In this document: positions 54,702 through 64,000 of the stretch, in pieces
Numbering within the stretch: the first letter of the stretch is position 1
Layout of the letters: the number at the start of each line of letters is the position of its first letter
Source of the DNA: CAVPHV01 sp963821095
GTDB lineage: Bacteria; Actinomycetota; Acidimicrobiia; Spongiisociales; UBA5794
Assembly: GCA_963821095.1 (NCBI GenBank)
Contig: CAWGCJ010000004.1
Span: 308,984-372,983 of the forward strand
Reading direction: 5' to 3'
DNA: 64,000 bases
The notes under the pieces: generated by a model
The model's database searches: none
Seen by the model: only the letters and a program-made list of their open reading frames with translations
What the model was told of the DNA's origin: nothing
Made by a program: the position numbers and the translations under genes

Positions 54702-54707
54702 TACACT
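54702..54707 (+). promoter_or_regulatory. -10 box of tRNA-Arg
   Basis: TACACT ends 10 bases before the tRNA 5-prime end, at the normal spacing for transcription to start at or just before the mature tRNA. A clear -35 box was not found. Confidence 0.5.
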
Positions 54708-54717
54708 CTCGGGTTCC

Positions 54718-54789
54718 GCCCCAGTAGCTCAGGGGATAGAGCACCGGCCTCCGGAGCCGGGTGCGCAGGTTCGAATCCTGCCTGGGGCG
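54718..54789 (+). tRNA. tRNA-Arg (anticodon CCG)
   Basis: 72-nt cloverleaf. Acceptor GCCCCAG pairs with CTGGGGC, the D arm is GCTC/GAGC, the anticodon arm CCGGC-CTCCGGA-GCCGG has anticodon CCG at 54751-54753, and the T arm GCAGG-TTCGAAT-CCTGC is standard. The discriminator base is G and no CCA is encoded. It decodes CGG. It lies 82 bases upstream of argS. Confidence 0.97.
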
Positions 54790-54871
54790 CGTCAGGTTGT
54801 ATCGAGTGCCGACCGCGGGAGTCGTCGCTTCTCCTGTATTCCTGTACCCAACCCACAGATTCGGCACGTCG

Positions 54872-56635
54872 ATGTCCATCTTCCGAGATCTCAGCTCCGC
54901 CTTCGGAGACGCCTTTGCCTCGTTGGGGCTCGATCGCGAGTTTGGCGATGTGGCAGTGTCCCAACGGCCGGAGCTTGCTCAGTTCCAATGCAACGGAGCC
55001 TTGCCTGCCGCCAAGCCCGCCGGACGCAACCCGCGGGAACTGGCTGCCGACGTCATTGCGGCCCTGGCGGACACCAATGCCTTCTCCGACCTGTCGATAG
55101 CCGGCCCCGGGTTCATCAACATCACGCTGACCGACGAGTACCTCGGTGCCTATGTCGGCGACGTGTCGCACGATGCCCGTTTTGGGCTGGACCCGGTCGC
55201 GGCGCAGACCATCGTTGTCGACTACGGCGGACCAAACGTCGCCAAAGAACTCCACGTCGGTCATCTCCGCACCGCGATCATCGGAGAGAGCTTGAAACGG
55301 CTGCTGCGCTTCGTGGGACACACCGTCATCGGTGACGTCCACCTCGGCGACTGGGGCACCAACATGGGCCAGCTGATCGTGGAGATGGAGGAACGCCACC
55401 CCGAGTGGCCGTACTTCGATCCACTGTTCACCGGCCCGTACCCCGAGGAATCACCGGTTGGGATGGACGACCTCCAGGAGATCTACCCGATCGCCGCAGC
55501 CAAGGCGAAGGAGGACTTCGCCTACGCCGAGCGGGCGCGCCGAGCCACCGTGGAGCTTCAGGCGGGCCGCCCCGGGTATCGGGCGCTCTGGCAGCACTTC
55601 CGCGACGAGTCGATCGACGCCATTCGGGCCGTCTACGACGACCTTGGTGTCGAGTTCGACCTGTGGCACGGAGAAAGCACCATCAACGACCGCTTGGCCC
55701 CGCTGGTCTCGCGTCTGGTCGACAGCGGTGCCGCCACCGAGAGCGACGGAGCATTGATCATCGATGTCGCCCGAGAGGACGACACAAAAGAGATCCCGCC
55801 GTTGTTGCTGGTGAAGTCCGACGGTGCCACGTTGTATACGACGTGGGATGTAGCGACGATCGAAGACCGCGTTGAGGCTCTCGATGTCGACGAGATCATC
55901 TACGTCGTCGACGTTCGCCAGGCGCTCCATTTCGAGCAGGTATTCCGTGCGTCGAAGCGCACCGGGATCGCTCCACCGGAGGTGCATCTCGAACACGCCG
56001 GGGTCGGCACCGTCAATGGGCCGGGCGGAAGGCCCCTCAGAACTCGCGACGGCAACCTGCCGCTGCTGCGCGACCTCATCAATGATGCAAGAACCAGGGC
56101 TGCCGAGCGTCTCGACGAGAACGACCTCGCGACCGAGTATCCGGCGGCGGAGCGTGAGGAGATCGCCGGGATCGTCGGCGTTGCCGCTCTCAAGTTCGGC
56201 GACCTCGGCAATCATCGCTCATCCGACTACATCTTCGACCTGGATCGGTTCACCTCGTTCGACGGCAAGACCGGCCCGTATCTCCTGTACGGGGCGGTAC
56301 GGATGCAGTCGATCCTGCGTAACGCTGAAGCGAAAGGTCTCGAGCCCGGGTCGATCCTCGCCCCGTCCGTGCCGGCGGAGCGCAATCTGATGCTGCAACT
56401 GGTACGCATGCCGTTGGTGGTCGAGCGGGCGGCCGAACACCGCGCCCCCAATCACCTCGCAGAATATGCCTACGAACTGGTAGCCGCCTTCAGCCGCTTC
56501 TATGAGGCATGCCACATCCTGAGCGAGACCGATGCGGCGCGGCAAGCCTCCTGGCTCGCTCTGGTTGATCTCACGCTGCGCCAAGTGCGGCTGCTACTGG
56601 GTCTCCTCGGCATCGACACGCCGGCTCGCATGTAG
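54872..56635 (+). CDS. argS: Arginyl-tRNA synthetase
   Basis: 587 aa from ATG 54872 (MSIFRDLSSAFGDAF). The N-terminal Add-1 domain has FQCNGALPAAK, and VDYGGPNVAKELHVGHLRTAIIGE carries the HIGH-type motif HVGH. LHLGDWGTNMGQL, DGALIIDV and LYTTWDVATIEDR follow. The KMSKS region is replaced by TRDGNLPLLRDLI, usual for ArgRS. C-terminal helical anticodon-binding domain to the end. The enzyme charges tRNA-Arg, including the one encoded just upstream. Confidence 0.96.
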   Translation: MSIFRDLSSAFGDAFASLGLDREFGDVAVSQRPELAQFQCNGALPAAKPAGRNPRELAADVIAALADTNAFSDLSIAGPGFINITLTDEYLGAYVGDVSHDARFGLDPVAAQTIVVDYGGPNVAKELHVGHLRTAIIGESLKRLLRFVGHTVIGDVHLGDWGTNMGQLIVEMEERHPEWPYFDPLFTGPYPEESPVGMDDLQEIYPIAAAKAKEDFAYAERARRATVELQAGRPGYRALWQHFRDESIDAIRAVYDDLGVEFDLWHGESTINDRLAPLVSRLVDSGAATESDGALIIDVAREDDTKEIPPLLLVKSDGATLYTTWDVATIEDRVEALDVDEIIYVVDVRQALHFEQVFRASKRTGIAPPEVHLEHAGVGTVNGPGGRPLRTRDGNLPLLRDLINDARTRAAERLDENDLATEYPAAEREEIAGIVGVAALKFGDLGNHRSSDYIFDLDRFTSFDGKTGPYLLYGAVRMQSILRNAEAKGLEPGSILAPSVPAERNLMLQLVRMPLVVERAAEHRAPNHLAEYAYELVAAFSRFYEACHILSETDAARQASWLALVDLTLRQVRLLLGLLGIDTPARM

Positions 56636-56653
56636 CGCATCGGGTCCCGCACC

Positions 56654-57922
56654 TTGTCTGTCCTCCCGTTCCACCTTCTCTCCGACACAGCGACCTTTGA
56701 CGACGACGGCCGCTTGCAGATCGGCGGCTGTGACGTGCTCGAACTCGCCGCGCAATTCGAGACCCCGTTGTTCGTCTACGACGAGGCCCACCTCCGGGCC
56801 CGCTGTCGCGAAGCGGTATCCGCCTTCGGTGAAGGGGTGGCGTACGCGACCAAAGCGTTTCTCTGCCGTGCCATGGCGCAGTTGGCCAACGAGGAAGGCA
56901 TGCACCTCGACGTCGCCACCGGTGGCGAACTTTTTGTTGCGCTCGATGCCGGCGTGCCCGCGGCTCATCTGGTCCTGCACGGCAACAACAAGTCGACCAA
57001 GGAGTTGCGGTCTGCCCTCGAAGTGGGCGTCGGTCGGGTCGTGGTGGATTCTTTCGACGAACTCGATCGGATCGAGGCGCTGGTCGGGGAGGGGCTGGAT
57101 GTTCCCAAGATCTTGATTCGGATCAATCCCGGCGTTGACGCCCATACCCACGAATACCTTCAGACCGGAGTGGCCGACTCCAAGTTCGGGTTTGGCCTCG
57201 CCACCGGTGCGGCCGATGGCGCCCTCGAGCGAGCCCGCCGGTCGCCTACCGTCGAACTCATCGGGGTCCACGCCCACATTGGGAGCCAGGTGTTTGTCGT
57301 CGATTCGTTCCGGCGGGCGATCGCGGCACTGGCGCCGTTTGTGGCGGCGCTCGATATCGAGGAGTTCTCGATTGGGGGCGGACTCGGCGTTGCGTACGTG
57401 ACGGGCGAGCGCGCACCGACCATCGCCGAGTGGGCGGCCACCGTGCACGAGGCGTGCGACGCCTCCGGCATCGAGGCCAGGGTCACGGCCGAGCCGGGTC
57501 GGTCGATTGTTGCCCAAGCAGCTCTGACCCTCTACACGGTCGGCACGATCAAGCAGATCGAGGGGGTCCGCACCTACGTGGCCGTCGACGGCGGGATGAG
57601 CGATAACCCTCGGCCCGTGCTCTACGGCAGCGGCTATGAAGCGTTCCTGCCCAGGGAGACAACAGCAGAAAGGCCCCTACGGGTCCGCATCGTCGGCAAG
57701 CACTGCGAATCCGGCGACGTCATCGTGAACGAGGCAATGGTTCCCGCAGACCTCGTGGTTGGAGACATCCTGGCGACTCCCGTCACCGGCGCCTACGGCC
57801 ACACCATGGGCTCCAACTACAACATGATCCGTCGGCCCCCAGTCGTGTTTGCCAAAGATGGTGTCGCCCGTGAGGTCGTCCGTCGCGAGACCTACGAAGA
57901 GCTGACGCAGCGGGACGTCTGA
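56654..57922 (+). CDS. lysA: Diaminopimelate decarboxylase
   Basis: 422 aa from TTG 56654, 18 bases after argS. Fold-type III PLP enzyme: Lys67 in VAYATKAFLCRAM binds PLP, ATGGELFVALDAGV, and later HAHIGSQVF, GGGLGVAY and AEPGRSIVAQAA. CESGDVIVNEA near the C-terminus holds the active-site Cys of the dimer partner. It makes lysine from meso-diaminopimelate, a molecule also used in the cell wall. Followed by hom, so lysine and threonine genes are grouped. Confidence 0.95.
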   Translation: MSVLPFHLLSDTATFDDDGRLQIGGCDVLELAAQFETPLFVYDEAHLRARCREAVSAFGEGVAYATKAFLCRAMAQLANEEGMHLDVATGGELFVALDAGVPAAHLVLHGNNKSTKELRSALEVGVGRVVVDSFDELDRIEALVGEGLDVPKILIRINPGVDAHTHEYLQTGVADSKFGFGLATGAADGALERARRSPTVELIGVHAHIGSQVFVVDSFRRAIAALAPFVAALDIEEFSIGGGLGVAYVTGERAPTIAEWAATVHEACDASGIEARVTAEPGRSIVAQAALTLYTVGTIKQIEGVRTYVAVDGGMSDNPRPVLYGSGYEAFLPRETTAERPLRVRIVGKHCESGDVIVNEAMVPADLVVGDILATPVTGAYGHTMGSNYNMIRRPPVVFAKDGVAREVVRRETYEELTQRDV

Positions 57923-57978
57923 ACCTGTGAGCCGGGATCGGCCGCACTGTCGCCGCTGAGCGGTACCATCGCCGCGCG

Positions 57979-59268
57979 ATGAACACCACAGTCGGCATAG
58001 GAATCCTTGGAGCAGGCACCGTCGGCGGCACGCTGATTCGGCGACTCGTCGTCGATCACGCCGCGATCGAAGCCAAGACCGGGTTGGACCTGCAGGTCCG
58101 CCGGGTCGCGGTGCGCTCCCTTGACAAAGAACGCAACTTTGAGGTTGGCCCCGGCGTGCTCACCGACAACCCGCAAGAGGTCGTCGATGACCCGTCGGTC
58201 GGCCTCATCGTCGAGATGATGGGTGGTCGCGCCCCCGCCGGTGATCTGGTGCTTGCGGCGCTCAACGCCGGCAAGCCGGTCGTCACCGCCAACAAGGAGC
58301 TCGTCGCCACTCGCGGCCACGAATTGATCGCGGCGGCCGAGCGCAGCGGCGTCCCGTTGCTCTTTGAAGCTGCAGTCGGCGGCGGCATCCCCATCATTCG
58401 CCCGTTGTCGGAAACGCTGGCCGGCGAGCAGATCGCTCGGGTCATGGGCATCGTCAACGGCACCACGAACTTCATCCTCACCCAGATGGCTGAAGAAGGG
58501 GAGAGCTACGAGACGGCTCTCGCCGAGGCCCAGGTTCTCGGCTACGCCGAACCCGATCCGACCGCCGACGTTTCCGGTGCCGACGCCGCGGCCAAGGCGG
58601 CCATCTTGGCCAGCCTGGCGTTCGGCACCTGGGTTGGGATCGACGATGTCTACTACGAGGGCATCGAGTCCCTGTCGGCGCTCGATATGCAGTTTGCCGA
58701 TCAACTCGGTTACCGGATCAAGCTGCTCGGCGTCGCCGAGCACAGTTCCGCCGGTGTGAGCGCTCGGGTCCATCCCGTGATGCTGCCCATCGATCACCCG
58801 CTCGCCGCAATCCGGGGCGCCACCAACGCCATCTTCATCGAGGGCCCATCGATCGACGAGTTGCTCTTTGCAGGTCCTGGTGCCGGTGGTGAACCAACGG
58901 CGACTGCAGTGCTCGGCGATGTCATCGACGCCGCCCGTGAGATCCTCGCCGAAGCGCAGGTTGCTCCCCGCATTCGGTTCTCGCCCGGCGCTCTTCTCGA
59001 CTTCGGCGAGGTCGAAACCAAGTGGTACATGCGACTCGAGGTTGCCGACGAACCGGGGGTGCTTGCCAGCATCGCAGGTGTGTTTGGTGATGCCGGGGTG
59101 AGCATCAAGTCGGTGTGGCAGGAAGGCCAGGGCGACGAGGCCACGCTGCTCATCGTGACCCACCGAGCGCCCGAGGCCCAACAACAGGCTGCGGTGGCGG
59201 CGCTGCGGGATCTCAACACCGTTCGGTCGGTTGCCTCAGTCATCCGGGTCGAGAGCCCGGAAGCGTGA
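57979..59268 (+). CDS. hom: Homoserine dehydrogenase
   Basis: 429 aa. The NAD(P)-binding loop is GILGAGTVGGTLIRRL; the substrate part has NGTTNFILTQM, EAQVLGYAEPDPTADVSGADAAAK and KLLGV. A C-terminal ACT domain (about 345-425, YMRLEVADEPGVLASIAGVFG) suggests feedback inhibition by threonine. It makes homoserine from aspartate semialdehyde. thrC follows after 16 bases. Confidence 0.95.
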   Translation: MNTTVGIGILGAGTVGGTLIRRLVVDHAAIEAKTGLDLQVRRVAVRSLDKERNFEVGPGVLTDNPQEVVDDPSVGLIVEMMGGRAPAGDLVLAALNAGKPVVTANKELVATRGHELIAAAERSGVPLLFEAAVGGGIPIIRPLSETLAGEQIARVMGIVNGTTNFILTQMAEEGESYETALAEAQVLGYAEPDPTADVSGADAAAKAAILASLAFGTWVGIDDVYYEGIESLSALDMQFADQLGYRIKLLGVAEHSSAGVSARVHPVMLPIDHPLAAIRGATNAIFIEGPSIDELLFAGPGAGGEPTATAVLGDVIDAAREILAEAQVAPRIRFSPGALLDFGEVETKWYMRLEVADEPGVLASIAGVFGDAGVSIKSVWQEGQGDEATLLIVTHRAPEAQQQAAVAALRDLNTVRSVASVIRVESPEA

Positions 59269-59284
59269 GCAAGCAGGCGGCGCG

Positions 59285-60307
59285 ATGAGCTGGCGGGGCC
59301 TGATCGAGGAGTTCCGCGACCGGCTGCCGGTAACCGATGTCACTCCGGTGGTCACGCTGCTGGAGGGCAACACCCCTCTCATCCACGCCGAACGGCTGTC
59401 CGAAGTGGTCGACCGCGAGGTGTACCTCAAGTATGACGGCACCAATCCAACCGGTTCGTTCAAGGACCGGGGCATGACGATGGCGGTCTCGAAGGCGGTC
59501 GAATCGGGCGCCCAGGCGGTGGCGTGTGCGTCCACCGGAAACACCTCGGCTTCGGCTGCGGCCTACGCAGCCCGGGCTGGGATCTCTTGCATCGTGATCC
59601 TCCCCGCAGGCAAGATCGCTCGGGGCAAGCTGGCACAGGCCATTGCCCACGGAGCAACAATCGTTCCGATCGACGGCAACTTCGACGACGCCCTGGCCGT
59701 GGTGTTGGAGTTGACGTCGAGCCATGAGGTTGCGCTGGTCAACTCGATCAATCCATATCGGATTGCCGGTCAACAGACGGCGGCATGGGAGATCATCGAC
59801 ACCCTTGGCGACGCACCGCACATCCATGCACTCCCGGTCGGCAACGCCGGCAACATCACGGCCTACTGGGCCGGATATCGGGCCTCCGGGAAGGCACCGC
59901 TCATGTGGGGATTCCAGGCGGCCGGGGCAGCACCGTTGGTCACCGGTGAGATCTTTGACCATCCCGAGACCGTTGCGACCGCGATCCGGATCGGCAACCC
60001 TGCGTCCTGGGAGAGCGCAGTTGCGGCCCGTGACGAATCGGGCGGCAGGATCGAGGCGGTTACCGATGAGGAGATCCTCGACGCCTACCGATTCCTGGCC
60101 CGCTCCGAAGGCGTCTTCTGCGAGCCCGCATCTGCGGCGTCGGTGGCCGGCATCCTCAAGTATCGTGACGATCTTCCGAGCGGCCCCATCGTCTGCACCC
60201 TGACCGGTCATGGCCTCAAGGACCCCGAAACCGCAGTGGCCGACTTCGACCCGATCGACCCGATCGCGCCAACGCTCGATGCCGTGATCGGGCTGCTCGG
60301 CTGGTAG
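59285..60307 (+). CDS. thrC: Threonine synthase
   Basis: 340 aa from ATG 59285 (MSWRGLIEEF). PLP Lys60 in NPTGSFKDRGMT, with STGNTSASAAAYAARAG, NSINPYRIAGQQT and LPVGNAGN as phosphate-binding and substrate loops. It turns O-phosphohomoserine into threonine. Homoserine kinase (thrB), often next, is absent: rho follows. thrC belongs with lysA and hom to one operon. Confidence 0.94.
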   Translation: MSWRGLIEEFRDRLPVTDVTPVVTLLEGNTPLIHAERLSEVVDREVYLKYDGTNPTGSFKDRGMTMAVSKAVESGAQAVACASTGNTSASAAAYAARAGISCIVILPAGKIARGKLAQAIAHGATIVPIDGNFDDALAVVLELTSSHEVALVNSINPYRIAGQQTAAWEIIDTLGDAPHIHALPVGNAGNITAYWAGYRASGKAPLMWGFQAAGAAPLVTGEIFDHPETVATAIRIGNPASWESAVAARDESGGRIEAVTDEEILDAYRFLARSEGVFCEPASAASVAGILKYRDDLPSGPIVCTLTGHGLKDPETAVADFDPIDPIAPTLDAVIGLLGW

Positions 60308-60334
60308 CCGACCGGGCCGTCAACCGGTTGACTC

Positions 60335-60362
60335 TTGCACAGGATCGTTCGGCGGCTATGAT
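60335..60362 (+). promoter_or_regulatory. rho promoter
   Basis: TTGCAC (60335-60340) and TATGAT (60357-60362) with a 16-base spacer make a good sigma-70-type promoter. It lies in the 237-bp gap before rho and would leave a leader of about 175 bases, a length that fits an autoregulated rho leader. Nothing else recognisable is in this gap. Confidence 0.65.
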
Positions 60363-60544
60363 TCAGGTCGGATCTTTTCCAACCCCCCACCAATCGGGCG
60401 CCCTGCGCGTCGCCGTGCGGTGGAAGCCCTCACCACGCCGCGGCCAACTCGCCGCATCCTCAGCGTCCGAGATCGCGGCGTAGGCGGGCACACGAGAGGC
60501 CGGATCACGGCCCGTTCTACTGCTGAAAGGGGCCCTCAGCACCC

Positions 60545-62032
<1,488 letters not shown>

Positions 62033-62083
62033 TCAGCGCTTCAGGTCCGCTACAGTTCCAGATCCGTACCGAGGAGTTACCGA

Positions 62084-62401
62084 GTGAAGCAAGACATCCA
62101 TCCTGAGTATCGCAACGTGGTGTTTCAGGACACCTCGTCCGATTTCTCCTTTCTGACTCGTTCAACGATCAAGACCAGCGACACGATCGAGTGGGAAGAC
62201 GGTGAGACGTATCCGCTCGCCAAGGTTGAGATCTCGAGCGAAAGCCATCCCTTCTACACGGGCAAGCAGATCCTGGTTGACTCCGGTGGCCGGGTTGAGC
62301 GCTTCCGGCGCCGCTATGCCCAAAAGGGCATGGACGTTGGGACCGGTACCAAGAAGGCCGACGCTTCTGATGGGGCCGAGGCCGCGACGACGGACTCCTA
62401 G
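62084..62401 (+). CDS. rpmE2: Ribosomal protein bL31, zinc-free type B
   Basis: 105 aa from GTG 62084 with GAGGAG upstream. MKQDIHPEYRNVVFQDTSSDFSF and SSESHPFYTGKQ, with RRYAQKG, are typical of type B bL31. There is no Cys, so the zinc ribbon of type A is missing; such proteins replace the zinc form under zinc shortage. Here it holds the place after rho where a zinc-type rpmE often is. The C-terminus is an extra acidic tail of about 20 residues. Confidence 0.92.
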   Translation: MKQDIHPEYRNVVFQDTSSDFSFLTRSTIKTSDTIEWEDGETYPLAKVEISSESHPFYTGKQILVDSGGRVERFRRRYAQKGMDVGTGTKKADASDGAEAATTDS

Positions 62402-63349
62402 TTGAGCCGCCCCCCGGGCGCGACCGTCGGAGGCCAGGCGGTCCTCGAGGGTGTGATGATGCGGGCACCGTCCCGCTGGGCTGTCGCGGTGCGGCGCCCC
62501 GATGACATCATCGAAGTCGTTCGTCACGAATTGCCGCGGCTGAGCGAACGCTCGCCGGCGGCCAAGATCCCCTTCATGCGTGGCGTGCTGGTGCTGATCG
62601 AGTCGCTGACCCTGGGGTTCAAAGCGCTCTCATGGTCGGCTCAGAAGTCCGGCGACGAAGACGAGCAGATCACCAAGCTGCAAACCACGATCACGATGAT
62701 CGTCGCCGTCATAGTGGCGCTTGCCATCTTCATCTTCATCCCGGTCCTCATCGCCGACTTTCTGAAGGAACAGTTGGGCGGGTCGTCGCTATTCTTCGTC
62801 GTTCTCGACGGTGTCATCCGGATTGCGATGATCGTCTTCTACATCTGGGCGATCTCGCGTTCGAAGGAGATTCAGCGGGTCTTCCAGTATCACGGTGCCG
62901 AGCACAAGACCATCCATGCCTATGAGGCCGGTGACCCGCTCACCGTCGCTGCGGTCCAGGAGTACAGCCCGCGTCACCCCCGCTGCGGCACCTCGTTCCT
63001 GCTGATCGTCGGAATGGTGGCGTTCTTCGTGTTCCTCTTGCTGGCACCATTGGCGTTCTGGTGGCAGGTGGCGGCTCGGATTCTGCTCATCCCGGTCATC
63101 GCCGGCATCTCGTATGAGTTGCTCAAGGCGGGGGCGACATCGCGTTGGATGTCGTGGGCGAATCGGCCCGGCATCTGGCTGCAATCGATCACCACGAAAG
63201 AACCCGAAGACAAGATGGTCGAGGTTGCCGTTGCCAGCCTGCTCGGAGCGTTGACCGAAGACGAGGTCGTTGCCGTCAAGGAACGGGGCCCCGTTGCGCC
63301 GGGTGCGCTCGCCGCTGAAGTCGACGTGCCCGAGGCCATCGATGGATGA
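62402..63349 (+). CDS. DUF1385 family membrane protein
   Basis: 315 aa from TTG 62402, directly after the rpmE stop. GGQAVLEGVMMRAPSRWAVAVR and YHGAEHKTIHAYE are DUF1385 hallmarks, with HPRCGTSF. There are four to five helices (IVAVIVALAIFIFIPVLIAD and others). It is found beside prfA in many actinobacteria and clostridia; the metal-like His/Cys content suggests metal binding, but function is unknown. The stop overlaps the prfA start. Confidence 0.92.
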   Translation: MSRPPGATVGGQAVLEGVMMRAPSRWAVAVRRPDDIIEVVRHELPRLSERSPAAKIPFMRGVLVLIESLTLGFKALSWSAQKSGDEDEQITKLQTTITMIVAVIVALAIFIFIPVLIADFLKEQLGGSSLFFVVLDGVIRIAMIVFYIWAISRSKEIQRVFQYHGAEHKTIHAYEAGDPLTVAAVQEYSPRHPRCGTSFLLIVGMVAFFVFLLLAPLAFWWQVAARILLIPVIAGISYELLKAGATSRWMSWANRPGIWLQSITTKEPEDKMVEVAVASLLGALTEDEVVAVKERGPVAPGALAAEVDVPEAIDG

Positions 63350-64000
63350 CAGCCTCGCCGGGAAACTGGGCGAGATCGAAGCGAACTACGAGGAGACCCT
63401 CGTCCAGATGGCCGACCCCGCGGTCATCTCGGATCGCAATCTCTACCAGGAGGTCATGATTCGACACGGCGAACTGAAGTCGCTGGTCGAGTCGTTCCGC
63501 CGCTACAAGGAGGCGGAAGCCGAGGCGGCCGAGGCGGAGGAGATGATCGACCTCGAGGACGATGCCGAGATGCGCGACTACCTCCAGACCGTCGCCAGAG
63601 AGCATCGTGAGGAAATCGAACGTCTCGACCTGGACCTGCGCAGCATGCTCGTACCGAAAGACCCCAACGACGACAAGGACGTCATCGTCGAACTGCGGGC
63701 CGCCGCCGGGGGCGACGAGGCCTCGCTGTGGGCCGGGGACCTCTATCGGATGTTCGAACGTTTCGCCGAGCGCCACGGCTGGAAGCTCGAGCCGATCAAC
63801 CTCTCGTGGTCCGACGGCGGCGGCATCAGCTTCGGCCAGTTCGCCGTGAAGGGCCGCGGCGCCTATTCGCAGTTCAAGTGGGAGGCCGGGCCACACCGTG
63901 TGCAGCGGGTCCCCAAGACCGAGTCACAAGGTCGCATCCACACCTCGATCGCCACTGCCGCTGTCCTCCCCGAGGTCGACGCCGTTGAGGTCGACATCCA
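63342..64000 (+). CDS. prfA: Peptide chain release factor 1, truncated by window edge
   Basis: Starts at ATG 63342 in the DUF1385 end (8-base overlap) and remains open to 64000 (219 residues seen). The coiled N-terminal domain (MDDSLAGKLGEIEANYEETL) leads to VELRAAAGGDEASLWAGDLY and EAGPHRVQRVPKTESQGRIHTS, the RF1/RF2 core. The GGQ catalytic loop lies beyond the window. RF1 is favoured over RF2 because of rho-rpmE-DUF1385 context and lack of RF2 programmed frameshift. It terminates at UAG and UAA. Confidence 0.95.
   Translation, partial: MDDSLAGKLGEIEANYEETLVQMADPAVISDRNLYQEVMIRHGELKSLVESFRRYKEAEAEAAEAEEMIDLEDDAEMRDYLQTVAREHREEIERLDLDLRSMLVPKDPNDDKDVIVELRAAAGGDEASLWAGDLYRMFERFAERHGWKLEPINLSWSDGGGISFGQFAVKGRGAYSQFKWEAGPHRVQRVPKTESQGRIHTSIATAAVLPEVDAVEVDI

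Overview
The window looks like chromosomal DNA from a high-GC, non-thermophilic actinobacterium, plausibly Acidimicrobiia-like (the class is inference). Supporting signs are a WhiB regulator, a DUF3107 protein, bacterial Ku beside an ATP-dependent DNA ligase, an ArfA-like OmpA/BON protein, frequent GTG/TTG starts, likely leaderless genes, Thr-rich linkers on secreted proteins, and the order argS-lysA-hom-thrC-rho-rpmE-DUF1385-prfA. There is no prophage, IS element, CRISPR array or rRNA. The DNA reads as ordinary backbone with small accessory operons.

Layout. 1-4836: secreted and cell-wall proteins (edge-truncated secreted protein, cupin, M15-like lipoprotein, SGNH hydrolase, M23 peptidase with two peptidoglycan-binding domains). 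4972-9494: a tight four-gene operon (sucrose-phosphate-synthase-like GT4, HAD phosphatase, second GT4, GalT/HIT-like protein), the best candidate here for an uncharacterised pathway. 9636-13901: DUF6714-like protein, adenosine deaminase, polar amino-acid ABC transporter. 14074-19407: OmpA/BON protein, coiled-coil membrane protein, ABC-2 exporter. 19415-23673: DUF2461, a large PAS/GAF sensor kinase, HAD hydrolase. 23666-29138: pgi, tal, galU, bcp, rlmN. 29167-36759: HhH protein, transglycosylase, GGT-like enzyme and two consecutive HD-GYP-type membrane proteins. 36825-48971: mixed metabolic and membrane genes, including aconitase, an RTX-transglycosylase fusion and a DUF4190/DUF2752/DUF4190 cluster. 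48276-50162: a SufR-like regulator divergent from mrp across a palindrome-rich spacer. 50234-54666: DUF3107, whiB, yqeY, ligase, ku, CPBP protease. 54718-64000: tRNA-Arg(CCG), argS, lysine/threonine genes, rho, rpmE, DUF1385, and prfA running off the edge.

Two global observations matter. First, five genes (cupin, ABC ATPase, pgi twice, tal, galU) are broken by frameshifts, and all six shifts fit one extra base. That points to insertion-type sequencing errors rather than decay, so I treat these as single genes. Second, intergenic gaps carry recurrent hairpins: two families of about 50-bp nested inverted repeats with two copies each, and a triplicated ~101-bp hairpin unit at the end of the SufR-like gene.

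Starts were moved from the longest possible reading frame where a Shine-Dalgarno sequence, a -10 box or family alignment favoured another codon. Family names come from recognising motifs by eye; no database search was possible.
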